DNA of 64,000 nucleotides. Source: Ganoderma boninense. Lineage: Eukaryota; Basidiomycota; Agaricomycetes; Polyporales; Polyporaceae. Location: assembly GCA_002900995.3 (NCBI GenBank), contig CM035307.1, forward strand, positions 248,001 to 312,000. Reading direction: 5' to 3'. A program made the position numbers and the translations under genes. Positions 34,001 through 44,155 of this stretch are shown here, piece after piece. Each line of letters begins with the position of its first letter. Positions within the stretch are counted from its first letter, which is position 1. The notes beneath the pieces were generated by a model. It was not told the origin of the DNA, searched no databases, and worked only from the letters and a program-made list of their open reading frames with translations.

Positions 34001-37000
34001 CGGCCCTTACTTCTCAACCTTTCCGAGACGTTCTCGGCTGACATTGCTCGTCTTGAGAGTCGGATCGGATCGCTCGACGGCATGTCGCCTCAGAGTGGAG
34101 ACGTTCTGCGTCCTCGCCCGGCAAGCATCGGCGACGTCGTGGCAGCCTTGAGCCGTCTCAGCGGTCGCGTGTCTGTCCTCGAGGAGCAGTCGAAGGCTAC
34201 ATCGCCTCTCGCAGTAGAAGAGCATGTTTCGGCGTACCTGGGACGCCTCGGACTGACGGAAGACACTCTTCGGCGCATCGCAGCGGAATCTCACCATCCC
34301 CATATCACAAGCTGTGGTAAGGATAATGTATTATTTACCGGAGATAGCCTGGCACTGCAATGCAATATAAACCAACTATGCTCGTAATGTAATACGAAGC
34401 CCCGGGATAATGCCCGGAGTTCCCTAATATAGTAGGCAGCCTCCGGAGGGCCTGTTATCAGTGCCCGGGCTGGCGCTTTTTTGGTTATCAGCTTAGATAA
34501 GGCCCCGGGGGCTTATCTGCCATCACTCCGGGGCTTCCCCCATCAATACTCACCTCCCATCAGCCACCCGGGCTCCTCCTGCCCTGCCACTGCCCAATAT
34601 GGAAGGTGCTTGGTTGCCTGCACCTGGGCACCTTCCCCTTGCCATATCTCCCTCAATTCTGGACCGTTTCCCATGATCTTAGGTGCGTTCTGAAGGCGTT
34701 TTTAAGGCGCTTCTAACGCGCCTATTGCGCTGGTGTAATATGGTATACTCACATATGCATACAGGTACCCTTGGTCGCTCTAGGGGCCAGTAAATGGGCC
34801 ATAGCTTGGGCAGTTTTGGACGGAATAGGACGATCTTGGGCGCGTTTTGCTCGCGTAAACAACGCGCACAGAACGAGCCCAAGATCGTCCGATTCCGTCC
34901 AGCCGTTCCTCCGGTACATATACCCCTTCCTCCTCAGGGACAGGGTATTTGTATCTCAGGAATGGCTGCACCGTTTGGGACGATCTTGGGTGCGTTCTGT
35001 AGGTACAGAATAGTAGTATTTGGGCGCGCCATCCGTTTGAGGGCATATAGCCTAACAAATATACTACAGTGCAATCAGTTGTTAGCCCCACCACCCTTGT
35101 ATGCCCCATAACTCAGCAACCGCCTGACGGATTTTTTTGCCCGTCATACCGCTGGAAAGCTGCTGCTCACAGCTTTCTAACGAGCCTAAGAACGTCCCGA
35201 TACGATCACTGGAACCTTCGGAGTGCCTACCTCCTCCTCCTCCTCCCCTCCCCACCACTGTTCAGCCCATATCTTGGGTATTCCTTGACGGAATCATGTC
35301 GTCTTTTTTGCGTTGCATATTACTAGCTAGCAGCTATCTTTGTACAAGGTATGACATTTATCAGCCATTTGGATCAAATGTCATTCCCTTATCAGTGTTC
35401 ACAAGAATACTCCCCTCTCGAGTTTTTTGTAGCCTCCTGATAGTGGAAGTATATACATAGCTGACTAGCCACAATTCACAGCTTTCCAACACAAAAAAAA
35501 CCAAGCTGAACGGGCAAAAACCCGAGGAGATATTGATTTATGATTGTTAGTAGCCTTACTGCAGCTGTGCTAGCCTTCGGAAATGGATGCAACAGCTGTC
35601 AGGCAGTCTTACACTGGGCCAAGGCACCTTCATTGGAGTACATTGTACATATCTTGATAACAGTAAATTGTTCTGTGCACAGAGGACCTACTACAAAGTA
35701 CACAAAACAAAAAGAACGACATTATTCCATCAAGGAATACCCAAGATATGGGCTGAACAGTGGTGGGGAGGGGAGCAGGGGGAGGAGGTAGGCACTCTGA
35801 AGGTTCCAGTGATCGTATCGGGACGTTCTTAGGCTCGTTAGAAAGCTGTGAGCAGCAGCTTTCCAGCGGTATGACGGGCAAAAAAATCCGTCAGGCGGTT
35901 GCTGAGTTATGGGGCATACAAGGGTGGTGGGGCTAACAACTGATTGCACTGTAGTATATTTGTTAGGCTATATGCCCTCAAACGGATGGCGCGCCCAAAT
36001 ACTACTATTCTGTACCTACAGAACGCACCCAAGATCGTCCCAAACGGTGCAGCCATTCCTGAGATACAAATACCCTGTCCCTGAGGAGGAAGGGGTATAT
36101 GTACCGGAGGAACGGCTGGACGGAATCGGACGATCTTGGGCTCGTTCTGTGCGCGTTGTTTACGCGAGAAAACGCGCCCAAGATCGTCCTATTCCGTCCA
36201 AAACTGCCCAAGCTATGGCCCATTTACTGGCCCCTAGAGCGACCAAGGGTACCTGTATGCATATGTGAGTATACCATATTACACCAGCGCAATAGGCGCG
36301 TTAGAAGCGCCTTAAAAACGCCTTCAGAACGCACCTAAGATCATGGGAAACGGTCCAGAATTGAGGGAGATATGGCAAGGGGAAGGTGCCCAGGTGCAGG
36401 CAACCAAGCACCTTCCATATTGGGCAGTGGCAGGGCAGGAGGAGCCCGGGTGGCTGATGGGAGGTGAGTATTGATGGGGGAAGCCCCGGAGTGATGGCAG
36501 ATAAGCCCCCGGGGCCTTATCTAAGCTGATAACCAAAAAAGCGCCAGCCCGGGCACTGATAACAGGCCCTCCGGAGGCTGCCTACTATATTAGGGAACTC
36601 CGGGCATTATCCCGGGGCTTCGTATTACATTACGAGCATAGTTGGTTTATATTGCATTGCAGTGCCAGGCTATCTCCGGTAAATAATACATTATCCTTAC
36701 CACAGCTGCTGCCCATATCTCTGGCCCTACGGGTGGAAGCGTCAGCACAGGTCCCGGGCTGACTGGCGTCTTCAGGGTACAGGGATGGAGGGTCCCGTCT
36801 ACGAGAGCGACATCCATAGCACCGGGAGGCTCATTACTGCGACACGGCTACCCTGGGGAACTCTCCGCACTCACGTCAATGCCGTCCGCGGCAGATAGTT
36901 CACAACTGTCTGCCAACACCCATCGGGACGCCGCCGGAAGCACACGGGCTGGGTTGACGCGGTCTCTGGGCCACACTGGTGAGGGTGATTCAGCTCAAGG

Positions 37001-37011
37001 ACGTTCATGAT
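31062..37011 (+). CDS. zinc-cluster/coiled-coil protein split by a transposon
   Basis: Exon 1 starts MASRRPSLPATTPEQIN and holds a conserved-looking globular part (YTLLPILNAADFKELPDFA, LPEHSLITVWWDEF). A 94-nt intron follows EEQ. An intron at about 31988-32069 then joins AIH to PRPCAACAARRQPC and, after nine residues, CESCSNGKIAC. The spacing C-x2-C-x6-C-x9-C-x2-C-x6-C fits a Zn(II)2Cys6 cluster, unusually placed mid-protein. Long Ser/Pro-rich linkers follow, then from 33314 a helical C-terminal region (VEQSKETYHSVSAIAQSL, LREEVRGLRVSVDDAGERLD, SADIARLESRIGSL). The frame meets a transposon at 34307. Skipping it continues HISGPTGGSVSTG and ends at a TGA (37009-37011). Without skipping, translation stops at 34387. 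Zinc clusters bind DNA in fungal regulators; that role here is inference. Confidence 0.6.
34307..36711. mobile_element. palindromic (foldback) transposon, 7-8 bp target duplication
   Basis: Two inverted arms of about 1 kb (34307-35311 and 35710-36711) around a unique centre of about 400 bases. No transposase frame, so non-autonomous. CCCATATC occurs directly on both sides (34299-34306 and 36712-36719), as expected for an 8-bp target duplication such as hAT elements make; one C may belong to the repeat end instead. Deleting the element plus one copy of the 8-mer restores an open host frame for about 97 codons. The terminal sequence CTGTGGTAAGG supplies a splice donor at one end and its complement CCTTACCACAG an acceptor at the other. 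A 24-base motif around GATCTTGGG recurs near the ends. Confidence 0.85.
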
Positions 37012-37461
37012 TGTTGCCGTTCCGATCATCTCATGCATATTTCCCTCCTTCATGTACAATACAATGTTCCGCAAATGCATGATTCCATCCCTATCTCTAA
37101 CTACTGCGCGCGGGATCGGGCACGAGTCACCCTTCCTACCAGAGTGGGAGGCTCCGGAGCAATGAGAGGAGCATTGCCTTGACGGCGGCCCCGTGTGCGA
37201 GTCTGCGTCGCCGGCCCTCCGACAGGCAGCGTCGAGGGTGCAGGAGGAGCTGGCATAGCGGCTTGAGTAGCGGCATGGGCACTAATAGAGGGCGTCCATT
37301 CCGTGAGCGCAGCTTGACAAGCTTCCGTCACAGCTATCGTATGCTCCGAGTTGAACTCGCTGTATGCGAGGTAACCGGGAAGATGTTCCGGCCAGGACAA
37401 AACACCTTCAGTATCGGCGATGAAATGGAGGTCGCTGAGAAGAAGCCCGACGGCCAGACAG
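37012..37461. other. 3' flank of zinc-cluster gene up to the gap
   Basis: No convincing exon. A minus-strand frame (37101-37400) reads through proline/threonine-rich sequence but has no supporting splice sites, and its 5' end lies near the gap. Confidence 0.3.
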
Positions 37462-37561
37462 NNNNNNNNNNNNNNNNNNNNNNNNNNNNNNNNNNNNNNN
37501 NNNNNNNNNNNNNNNNNNNNNNNNNNNNNNNNNNNNNNNNNNNNNNNNNNNNNNNNNNNNN
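37462..37561. other. assembly gap (100 N)
   Basis: Exactly 100 unknown bases, the usual placeholder for a gap of unknown size. It lies in the spacer of the large inverted duplication, so the true distance and relative orientation of the two arms depend on the scaffolding across this point. Confidence 0.99.
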
Positions 37562-38166
37562 TACGAGATGTCCGGCGGTGAGCATAGCCACATATGGGCG
37601 CCTTCTCGGCCGGAGCACCAGGGTAGGCACGCCATGGAGCCGGGCCGGCTACTATAGGTGGCTATGCTGTGGGATCCGGCCGGCATCGGCTCACCGGTAT
37701 ATATAGGGATCTGTTGATCCCGGCTACCAAGTATTATCAGGAATGTTAATGGAACGGGCTCCGCTAGTCGTCATCGTCCATTGGACGATATCACCGTCCA
37801 CGTGTTCAGATCCGTGGTGGTGGAGGGTTGGCCCACTCCTCGCTAGGCTGGACGCGGGTTGGACGCGCCGTCGTCGTGGCTGGACGCGCCGTGGTGTCGT
37901 GGTTGGGCTCGCCGTTGCCGTGGCTATTTCCTTCGAGGTACGATTGTCGCCCCCCGACGTCTGTTTGTACGGTTAACTAATGTACTGTACAGTTAGGCCA
38001 TGACGCCATGTGCGCCGTTGTTCCGTAGGCACCATGTCTCATCTGGCACGCCGTTGACCGCGCTGATAGTTCTCCTAGCACGCAATTTGGTATGAAGTGG
38101 GCTACATGGGTATATCAAGCGTTTTACAGATACATGCACGGCGTAATTACTCCAGACGCGCTTAGC
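37562..38166. other. possible LTR-like sequence, no gene
   Basis: Just after the gap an inverted pair AGCATAGCCAC / GTGGCTATGCT encloses about 70 bases. It is followed by a TATATATA-like box near 37696 and GC-rich GGACGCG repeats at 37850-37900. This would fit part of a retrotransposon LTR collapsed at the gap, but the other LTR is not visible. Confidence 0.25.
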
Positions 38167-38765
38167 CTAGTTGCGTTGGGAGGGCGGGCAGGCGCCTCCT
38201 GTCCTGCGCACGACGGGCTGCGACCTCGAGCAGGAAGCTACGACATCTTGTGATGAATGGAAACTCTTACGCATGAGTAGAAATCGTACGCACGCTCTGA
38301 CCGCTTGCTTCGCGAGCAAGACTAACTTCGAACCCCTCAGGTTGACGACCATGACCCGTGCCCCTGCTCGCATGACGACGACCTCTCCCCGAAAATCGCC
38401 ATCTGGGAGTAGTTTCTTGAGCGCAGGGTTGACAGGGAGGTTATGTTGCTCTCTGAAGGCGACGAGAAAACGGTAGGGTGCGCCCTGTTGGTCGAGGACT
38501 GTGACCAGACATTCATGGATCGGCGTTCCCGGCCCCAAGACGCTCTCGATGGAGGGGAAGCGTTTAACGAGGCGGGATTCCACCTGGGGGATGACTGTCG
38601 CTATGTTGACGGAGCTGGCTTCGTCGACGACTGAACTAAAGTAGAGGCCCCGCAAGTTACGAAGCTCAGCCTTTAGACAAAGGACAAGGGGAAGATGGCG
38701 TTGAATTGCTGAATGCTCTGTGCACAAAGGGGCCTCATCGTTTACTCACCTTCGCACCGGGGCAT
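38167..38765 (-). CDS. hypothetical protein
   Basis: The start MPRCE at 38765 is joined by a 32-nt gap (GTGAGT to CACAG; short for an intron) to HSAIQRHLPLVLCLKAELR. A single exon follows with NLRGLYFSSVVDEASSVNI, IHECLVTVLDQQGAPYRFLV, FRGEVVVMRAGARVMVVNL and a basic Cys/Ser end. The middle has the regular alternation of a compact alpha/beta domain, and hydrophobic positions are well kept, so the frame is probably real. No family can be named; similar short proteins seem to occur in other polypore-type genomes (uncertain recollection). No membrane helix. The neighbouring RING gene is divergent. Confidence 0.5.
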
Positions 38766-39291
38766 GGAACTCGAATGGCCATGATGATGGGACGTTCGTT
38801 GTTGGGAGAGTAATGGTGAGTGGCTTAGAGGCTTGTGCTGAGAGATGTGCAGCTGGGAAAGAGCAGAAACACCGGCGGAGGCCAGATCAAAAGCGTATTT
38901 ATAATGGTAACACACGTGTTGTCCCCCGTCAGCACCGTCCGCTAACACCGAAAACAGCCATACGTTGTCGTTCATCCTTCGTAGGTCCACGCTTTTCTGC
39001 TTAGTGAGTTTGTTGTTCACCAATATATCGAGAAGCTCATCTATCCATTCTTCGAAGGTATCGGCACCTGTTTAAATTGACAATCTTTGAACGGACTGTT
39101 ACACGTGACTTTAGATCGACATGAGAGTGTGACTCTGTGACAGAAAGGCGACATGCGAGGACATGCAGCGTGTCCCCCGCATGACCTCCCGTCATTGCGC
39201 GGCCCGCCTGTTCTCGCATCGCTCTTGTCATCCCCGTCCCTCGTTCGTCGCCGACTCCCCTGTCCTGCCTTGCTTGTGCGAGATCATCGAT
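38766..39291. other. intergenic, divergent promoters
   Basis: About 525 bases between the hypothetical gene (minus) and RING gene 2 (plus). A minus-strand frame at 38742-39023 lacks protein character. No other feature seen. Confidence 0.4.
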
Positions 39292-39869
39292 ATGCTTCCT
39301 AAATGCTTCATCTGCACCAATTATTACACCTCACGCGAAGAAGTGAATCCCCCAGTGATGCTTATCGATTGCGGTACGTCTCGCGTTCCACCCCCTCTCA
39401 TGCGAAGTCGCCTGATGTGTATATCAGGCCATGTGATCTGTTTGGGTTGCGTCGTGAAGACGGGTTTGTGCCCTTATCGTTGCCACGAATCTACGGAATT
39501 CCGCGGTTCTCCTGGGAGGTGGATTGAACTTGACCTGACGGTTGGTTCGATGACGTCGCAGGATGCGATGTGTGCTGCAGTGGTGAAGTGCGCGCCTTGC
39601 CTCTTAACGTCTTCGGTTACTCATACTTCACGGTGTGTAGGAGAACAGCGGAGGTCCACCGCACACGCACAATCGTTCAAGAGGCCCTGAACGCTGTCAA
39701 GGCTGAGCTAGCCCTTCTGGTTGATCATATCTCCGCTCAGGTGGCGACTGTGAGCATCAAAGACCAGACGCTTGCGGCTGGAACTGAGGAGCTCATGGCC
39801 GCTCGTAACGCTGTGTGGGATCTACAGAACAAGTTGCGAGGTCTTATGTCAAACAATCGCGGTCAATAG
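39292..39869 (+). CDS. RING-finger/coiled-coil protein 2
   Basis: Start MLPKCFICTNYY at 39292. CFIC, a further Cys at the exon end (LIDC) and, after a 54-nt intron, GHVICLGC and CPYRC form a RING-like zinc site. A Trp-containing linker (GRWIELDLTVGS) also occurs in RING protein 1 (ERWVVLRLSLEPG), so the two are probably homologous. After a second intron near 39600-39640 comes a coiled coil (RTIVQEALNAVKAELALL to DLQNKLRGLM) and a short end at 39869. About 165 residues, smaller than RING protein 1 and without its basic tail. Likely an E3 ligase by family. Its stop lies 21 bases from the stop of the next, convergent RING gene. Confidence 0.65.
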
Positions 39870-39890
39870 TTGGCACTACGTTTGTATATC

Positions 39891-40501
39891 CTAATTCCCG
39901 CTCTGCATGGCCCGGCGCTCTCCTTCCAGCGCGTGGACTTGCGCGGTCAAGCTCTTGAAGCGCTTGTCCGAAACGTCGCGAAGGGTGTGGAGAGACGACA
40001 ACTGGGTATCCATGTTGCGCAGCACTTCCTCGTAGAACTTCTGCTCTTCGCGTAGAGCTGCAATCCGTATCTGGCACTGCTCGATCTCAAAAGCGACGTC
40101 TCCCGACTCTTCACGAGTGGCGCTGCGTTTCGGTACGTTGAACGCTGGGACTTCCCTTGGACAACGGACATTGACTTACCTTTGCACCTCCTTCCGTAAT
40201 ACCTCGTCGTAGTCGCTTTCGTCGTAAGTCAGAAAGACTTTCTTCAGCACCTCAATATTGCGAGGAAGCTCCTTTGCACAGATAGAACACAAAGGTTTCC
40301 TGCTGATCGTGATGCGGCTCTCGACGCAATCACGATGAAAGACATGGCCTAAGCACCGTATGAGCCAAACCGATAAGTAGAAACAGAGGTTGACGAACCG
40401 CAAGGTGCGGCGACGGCTTCGGCTGCAGCTGGAGTATCGACTAGGAAGGGTGACCGGCAGAGGTCGCAGAAGTGGTGCATGTCGACGTGGATGTCGGCCA
40501 T
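39891..40501 (-). CDS. RING-H2/coiled-coil protein 3
   Basis: Start MADIHVDMHHFCDLC at 40501. CDLC, then PCG split by an intron of about 50 nt from HVFHRDC, and CSIC give a C-x2-C ... C-x-H-x2-H-x2-C ... C-x2-C arrangement, the RING-H2 (C3H2C3) type. After LKKVFLTYDESDYDEVLRKE and a second intron comes a coiled coil (FEIEQCQIRIAALREEQKF to AQVHALEGERRAMQ) ending at 39891. Probable E3 ubiquitin ligase by family. It differs from RING proteins 1 and 2 in the His pair and in lacking the Trp linker, so it is a separate lineage. Tail-to-tail with RING gene 2. Confidence 0.7.
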
Positions 40502-40843
40502 GTCAGTGTAGGACGGTAGAGAAGTGAGCTCGAAGCAAGGTGAAGAGCCGTTGAGCAGAACGAGAGCGGTCTTGGAGGACAGAAGTACAAAGAGGTTGTC
40601 TCTGTAAACCACGTGAGCATGATGTGCACTCGCCCGCGGACATAGGGGGATGGAATCGTCAATCGAGGAGTGCCCAACGTGCTCAACACGTGCGCTTGCG
40701 TGGGGGCTGGTCGCTTTCTATAGGCGTTTACTATTAGGACTTTGCCGGTGTCTGCAACATTGTCCGTTGAGCCTTTGCATCCACGAGCATGAATGGCTGT
40801 TTCCTTTCTTCCGCAGTCGGCCAACGCCTCATCTTCGATCCGG
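40502..40843. other. intergenic, divergent promoters
   Basis: Between the starts of RING gene 3 (minus) and the acidic-tailed gene (plus). Minus-strand frames extending upstream of 40501 look like leader sequence. Confidence 0.4.
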
Positions 40844-40850
40844 TATATAA
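40844..40850 (+). promoter_or_regulatory. TATA box
   Basis: TATATAA, 103 bases upstream of the split ATG at 40953, followed by a CT-rich leader. A good candidate core promoter for the acidic-tailed gene. Confidence 0.55.
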
Positions 40851-40952
40851 GGGACTCTTCTTGACCATCCTAGCGCTGCCCTCCGTCCTCGTCTCCTACT
40901 CCTTCCCCTGCTCTTCTCAATACTCGTCTCGCTGCTGCTCTGTTCCGTAGAC

Positions 40953-41746
40953 ATGTGAGTAGACTGTTATCATGTGTCGTATACTTTATCTGACCATGTG
41001 CAGGGCTCCAACATTCTCCTTCCCTATCCTGTTCCGAGCTGACGGTCGTGACCCATGGGTTGTGGCAAGACTTTACTGCTGCAGGATCGTCGCCGCTTTG
41101 GAGGTGCCATCGCGCTGTACGTTTCGCGACGTGCGACGTGATCGCATATGCATAGCTAACTCGCACCTTTGCAGCCATTCTAGTCGTGTTTGATAGAGAG
41201 GGTCGCCTCCTTTTTCACGACATCATCAGTGACATGTGGTACCCAGATCCCGACTTCGTACGTCCATCCGCAGTTCCATTTGCTCTTCGACAGCTCAACT
41301 TTTGAAAGGGATACCTCACGTACTATATAGATATCTCCAGCGATGACGCCGATTGCCAGGTCCATTGGTTCACATTCCGTTTCCGTGATTTCAACGACTT
41401 CATCAACTTCGAGTTCTTCTTTGAGAGAGGACTCGACCTCGCTCGGGCCGAACGCGACCGTCGACTTACACTTCTTAACCAAGTCGTCGGTGACATACGT
41501 TCATCCACTCTCGATGTCGATCTCGCCATTTTGGCGAACGCCTCTACCCGCGACGGCGACGACCCTTCCACCGCCGACAGCGACGACGCCTCCCCCCCCA
41601 GCGACAGCGACGACGACTCCACCGACAGCGACAGCGACGACGCCTCCACCGACAGCGACAGCGGCGACGCCACCGACGCCTCCACCGTCAGCGACAGCGA
41701 CGACGCCACCGACGCTTCGACCACCTCCTGGATCGGCATCGACTAG
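40953..41746 (+). CDS. unknown protein with acidic DSDD-repeat tail
   Basis: The start codon itself is split: AT at 40953-40954, then a 49-nt intron, then G at 41004, giving MAPTFSFPILFRADGRD. Further exons encode WVVARLYCCRIVAALEVPS, ILVVFDREGRLLFHDIISD, YLTYYIDISSDDADCQVHW and FRDFNDFINFEFFFERGLD. The last 60 residues are almost only Asp, Ser, Thr and Ala (DSDSDDASTDSDS) and end WIGID at 41746. Introns near 41119-41173 and 41259-41308 are in phase. The globular part (about 150 residues) is aromatic-rich with alternating hydrophobic strands and no signal peptide. No family recognised. A TATA box lies 103 bases upstream. Confidence 0.65.
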
Positions 41747-41994
41747 TGTACGCCGATCATCGAATCCGCTGACGTCTTTCTCGTTGTGCTTGTAGTCTCC
41801 ACTCGTATATCACTCTCGTATATCGCTGCCGTTCTCCGTCTATATACAATAATATGATCTATCATCATCAGTATTGCTGGCGATTTGAAAAAGCACTTAT
41901 ATGCCTCGCGTGACCGCGCATCGCCTCCAACCGGAAAGCTCCGAATCGACTCGTTCGCATCCATCCCTCTACCCGCCTACAGCGCCACTGCGAG

Positions 41995-43849
41995 ATGCAA
42001 AACGTAGACGAAGTCATCCCCCTTAACTATGTTTATCTTCGATCTTTCAGGCTCTTCGACGACACGGTCAATTGCCTTCAATTCGACAAGGATGCGAAAT
42101 ATCTGGCAGCAGGAAGCGATAATGGCCAGTTTGTCGTATTCAAGGTCGAGGAGGGCGACCCCGAGGCCAGGTTTCGTTCTCCCAACGGTAGCGCTGTGAC
42201 GGCTCTTCTCTGGAATCCAGTGAAGCCGTCCTCCATATACATTGGGTACTCTGATGGTACCATCCTGCTTTTCCAGATTTCGGCATCCGTGAGTACCATT
42301 GACTGTCATATTCGCGGTTCCTTGTTCAATGGGAGTCTAGCCGAGGAACGACATGGTTCACCTGGACTTCGGGCTACCAGGTCCAGTCGAGGCGTTCGCG
42401 TATGAAGAGCATAGTTCCACCTTTGCGGCAATCATCGGGTCGCAAGTCGTGTGCTCCCAGGAGAAAGAAGGCGGTACGTCCCGAATGCCCATCCTAGACT
42501 CGTCCCAAGTTGAGATGTGCGCGGCTCAGGATACCAGACAAGCTTCATGCCATCTCCGCCCTCCGATCATCTTGTTCCACATGCATCCGGTCATGAATAC
42601 TCGCCTCGCTCGATTCACTTTGTAAACGGTGGGCGAGTGCTTATTGTTTCGTACCTGAACCACGGTATCATGTACGTCCGTATTTATCTCTCGTTCCAAA
42701 TCGCTCACGAGCTCTACTCCCCATGGCCAGTGGATGGGACGTAGCTTCTCAAAGGTTTCGTTGGCAGCTCGTCCCAGTTAGTCGAATGTGAGCGCATTGT
42801 CTCTTGGTCCGCAAAGAGTCCTGATTTGTTGGATATCGTAGTGCTCAATCCGATATAGACCGCCATGAGCGGTCAATCGCGTTGACGAACTTGTGTGATG
42901 GCGTTGATCGCTATGACTTCGACGACAACACCCAGTCGTGGAACTTCGCGCAACACTATCACATTCCGGTACTCCATAACATCGCGCTTCCAGTACTCTT
43001 CGTGCATGATGGACAGTTTATACTTTCCGGGAGCGACAGCGGGGAAGTACGTATCTTTCATACAAGGACTGCTAAGACAGCACAAATCCTCCACCATCCA
43101 GGTATGTACTATTTAGATTATACTTAATGCTGTCGAAAACCATTCCTTTGCGACAGACCAGCACATTATCCAAGCTATAGTGAGATGATCTGCTTCACCG
43201 TCTGCCTAGCTAACACAAGCGATAGGCATACCAGCGTAAGGACGGCAACCACTGGATCGCCACAGGTTCGGCAGAGCTTGGACCCGAGACGGTCGTGACC
43301 TTGTGGAAACGAGAGGAAAATAACCAGCCACAGGCACGCACGCGTCTACCTTCACCATCGGCCGCGGATGTGGGGCCAGCAAGTCTTTCGATCGGAGGCT
43401 CGTCGTCCTCAACGTCAGAGTCCACTCCTTCTGACTCGGAGCCTGAAGAGGATGAGGTTTCTCTCTCCATCCGTTCCGCCGACGTACCACCAAGCCGCGC
43501 CGCCAAAGCGTCCCCCTCAACGTCGTCTCAGAAATCCCGCAGAAGCCTCCTCCGAGTCTGCCTTCTGGTGCAGTGCATACTCCTGTCCATCGTCGTTGCA
43601 GCATATTTTCACTTGTACGTGTAGTTGATGTGCGATAACTTCCTTCATCTAACCAGTTGTTGCAGGGCGTATCCTTCGTTGGCTAGAAATTCAATCACGG
43701 AAGCAGCGATCTGGGTGCGCACCTCACGTTTGGGACCTGTGGAACGTGTACTGCTGCGCGCTATCAGCGGGATGGCGCGGCGCTTCCCGAGGATCAGGGA
43801 CTTTGTCCAAGAACTATTCCAGACGCTCCATGTACAGGGAGGATTGTGA
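41995..43849 (+). CDS. WD40-repeat protein with C-terminal membrane anchor
   Basis: Start MQNVDEVIPLNYVYLRS. WD40-like blades are visible: NCLQFDKDAKYLAAGSDNG, AVTALLWNPVKPSSIYIGY, IHFVNGGRVLIVSYLNHG, VLFVHDGQFILSGSDSGE and GNHWIATGSAELGPET. Exons join in phase across six or more introns (for example 42289-42338, 42475-42530). After a Ser/Glu-rich linker (SSSSTSESTPSDSEPEED) a hydrophobic helix LLRVCLLVQCILLSIVVAAY near 43545-43610 indicates a single C-terminal membrane span. A last exon ends at 43849. A tail-anchored WD40 scaffold; partner unknown. Ligand-binding or enzymatic motifs were not seen. Annotation of some middle exons (42660-42880) is uncertain. Confidence 0.65.
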
Positions 43850-44072
43850 CGTCAAGGATATATGGTTGGCATGGGGATAAAAATCAGTATTGACTCTTAA
43901 CTATATTCTGCTCTGATGTTCTCCTTTCATGTTGCGTTCGTTTTGGTCAAAATGTAGGCGCCTGTACAAACAGAGGCAAACCGACAAAGCGTTTGCATGA
44001 GGCTCCGGCGCGTTTTCCCTTTGCGACTGGCCGCTTTGGCACTGCGGTCGACCCCTGTACAATAAGCCCACA
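43850..44072. other. intergenic
   Basis: Spacer between the WD40 gene and the next plus-strand gene. Minus-strand frames here have no protein character. Confidence 0.4.
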
Positions 44073-44077
44073 TATAA
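44073..44077 (+). promoter_or_regulatory. TATA box
   Basis: TATAA within CATATAAGCC, 79 bases before the ATG at 44156, followed by a CT-rich leader. Confidence 0.5.
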
Positions 44078-44155
44078 GCCCCTTCCTCCTCCATGATGCT
44101 CGCCCGCACCCTTACTACTCTGTCTCACTTCGTTTCTTCGCTGTCGCCTCCAGAC

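Noticed and set aside
34310..36708. AGCTG as a 5-bp target duplication of the palindromic transposon
   Set aside because: AGCTG is part of the near-palindromic terminal repeat itself. Removing the element with this duplication gives the frame CCPYLWPYGW rather than the Gly/Ser/Thr-rich frame that continues the protein; the CCCATATC repeat restores the better frame.
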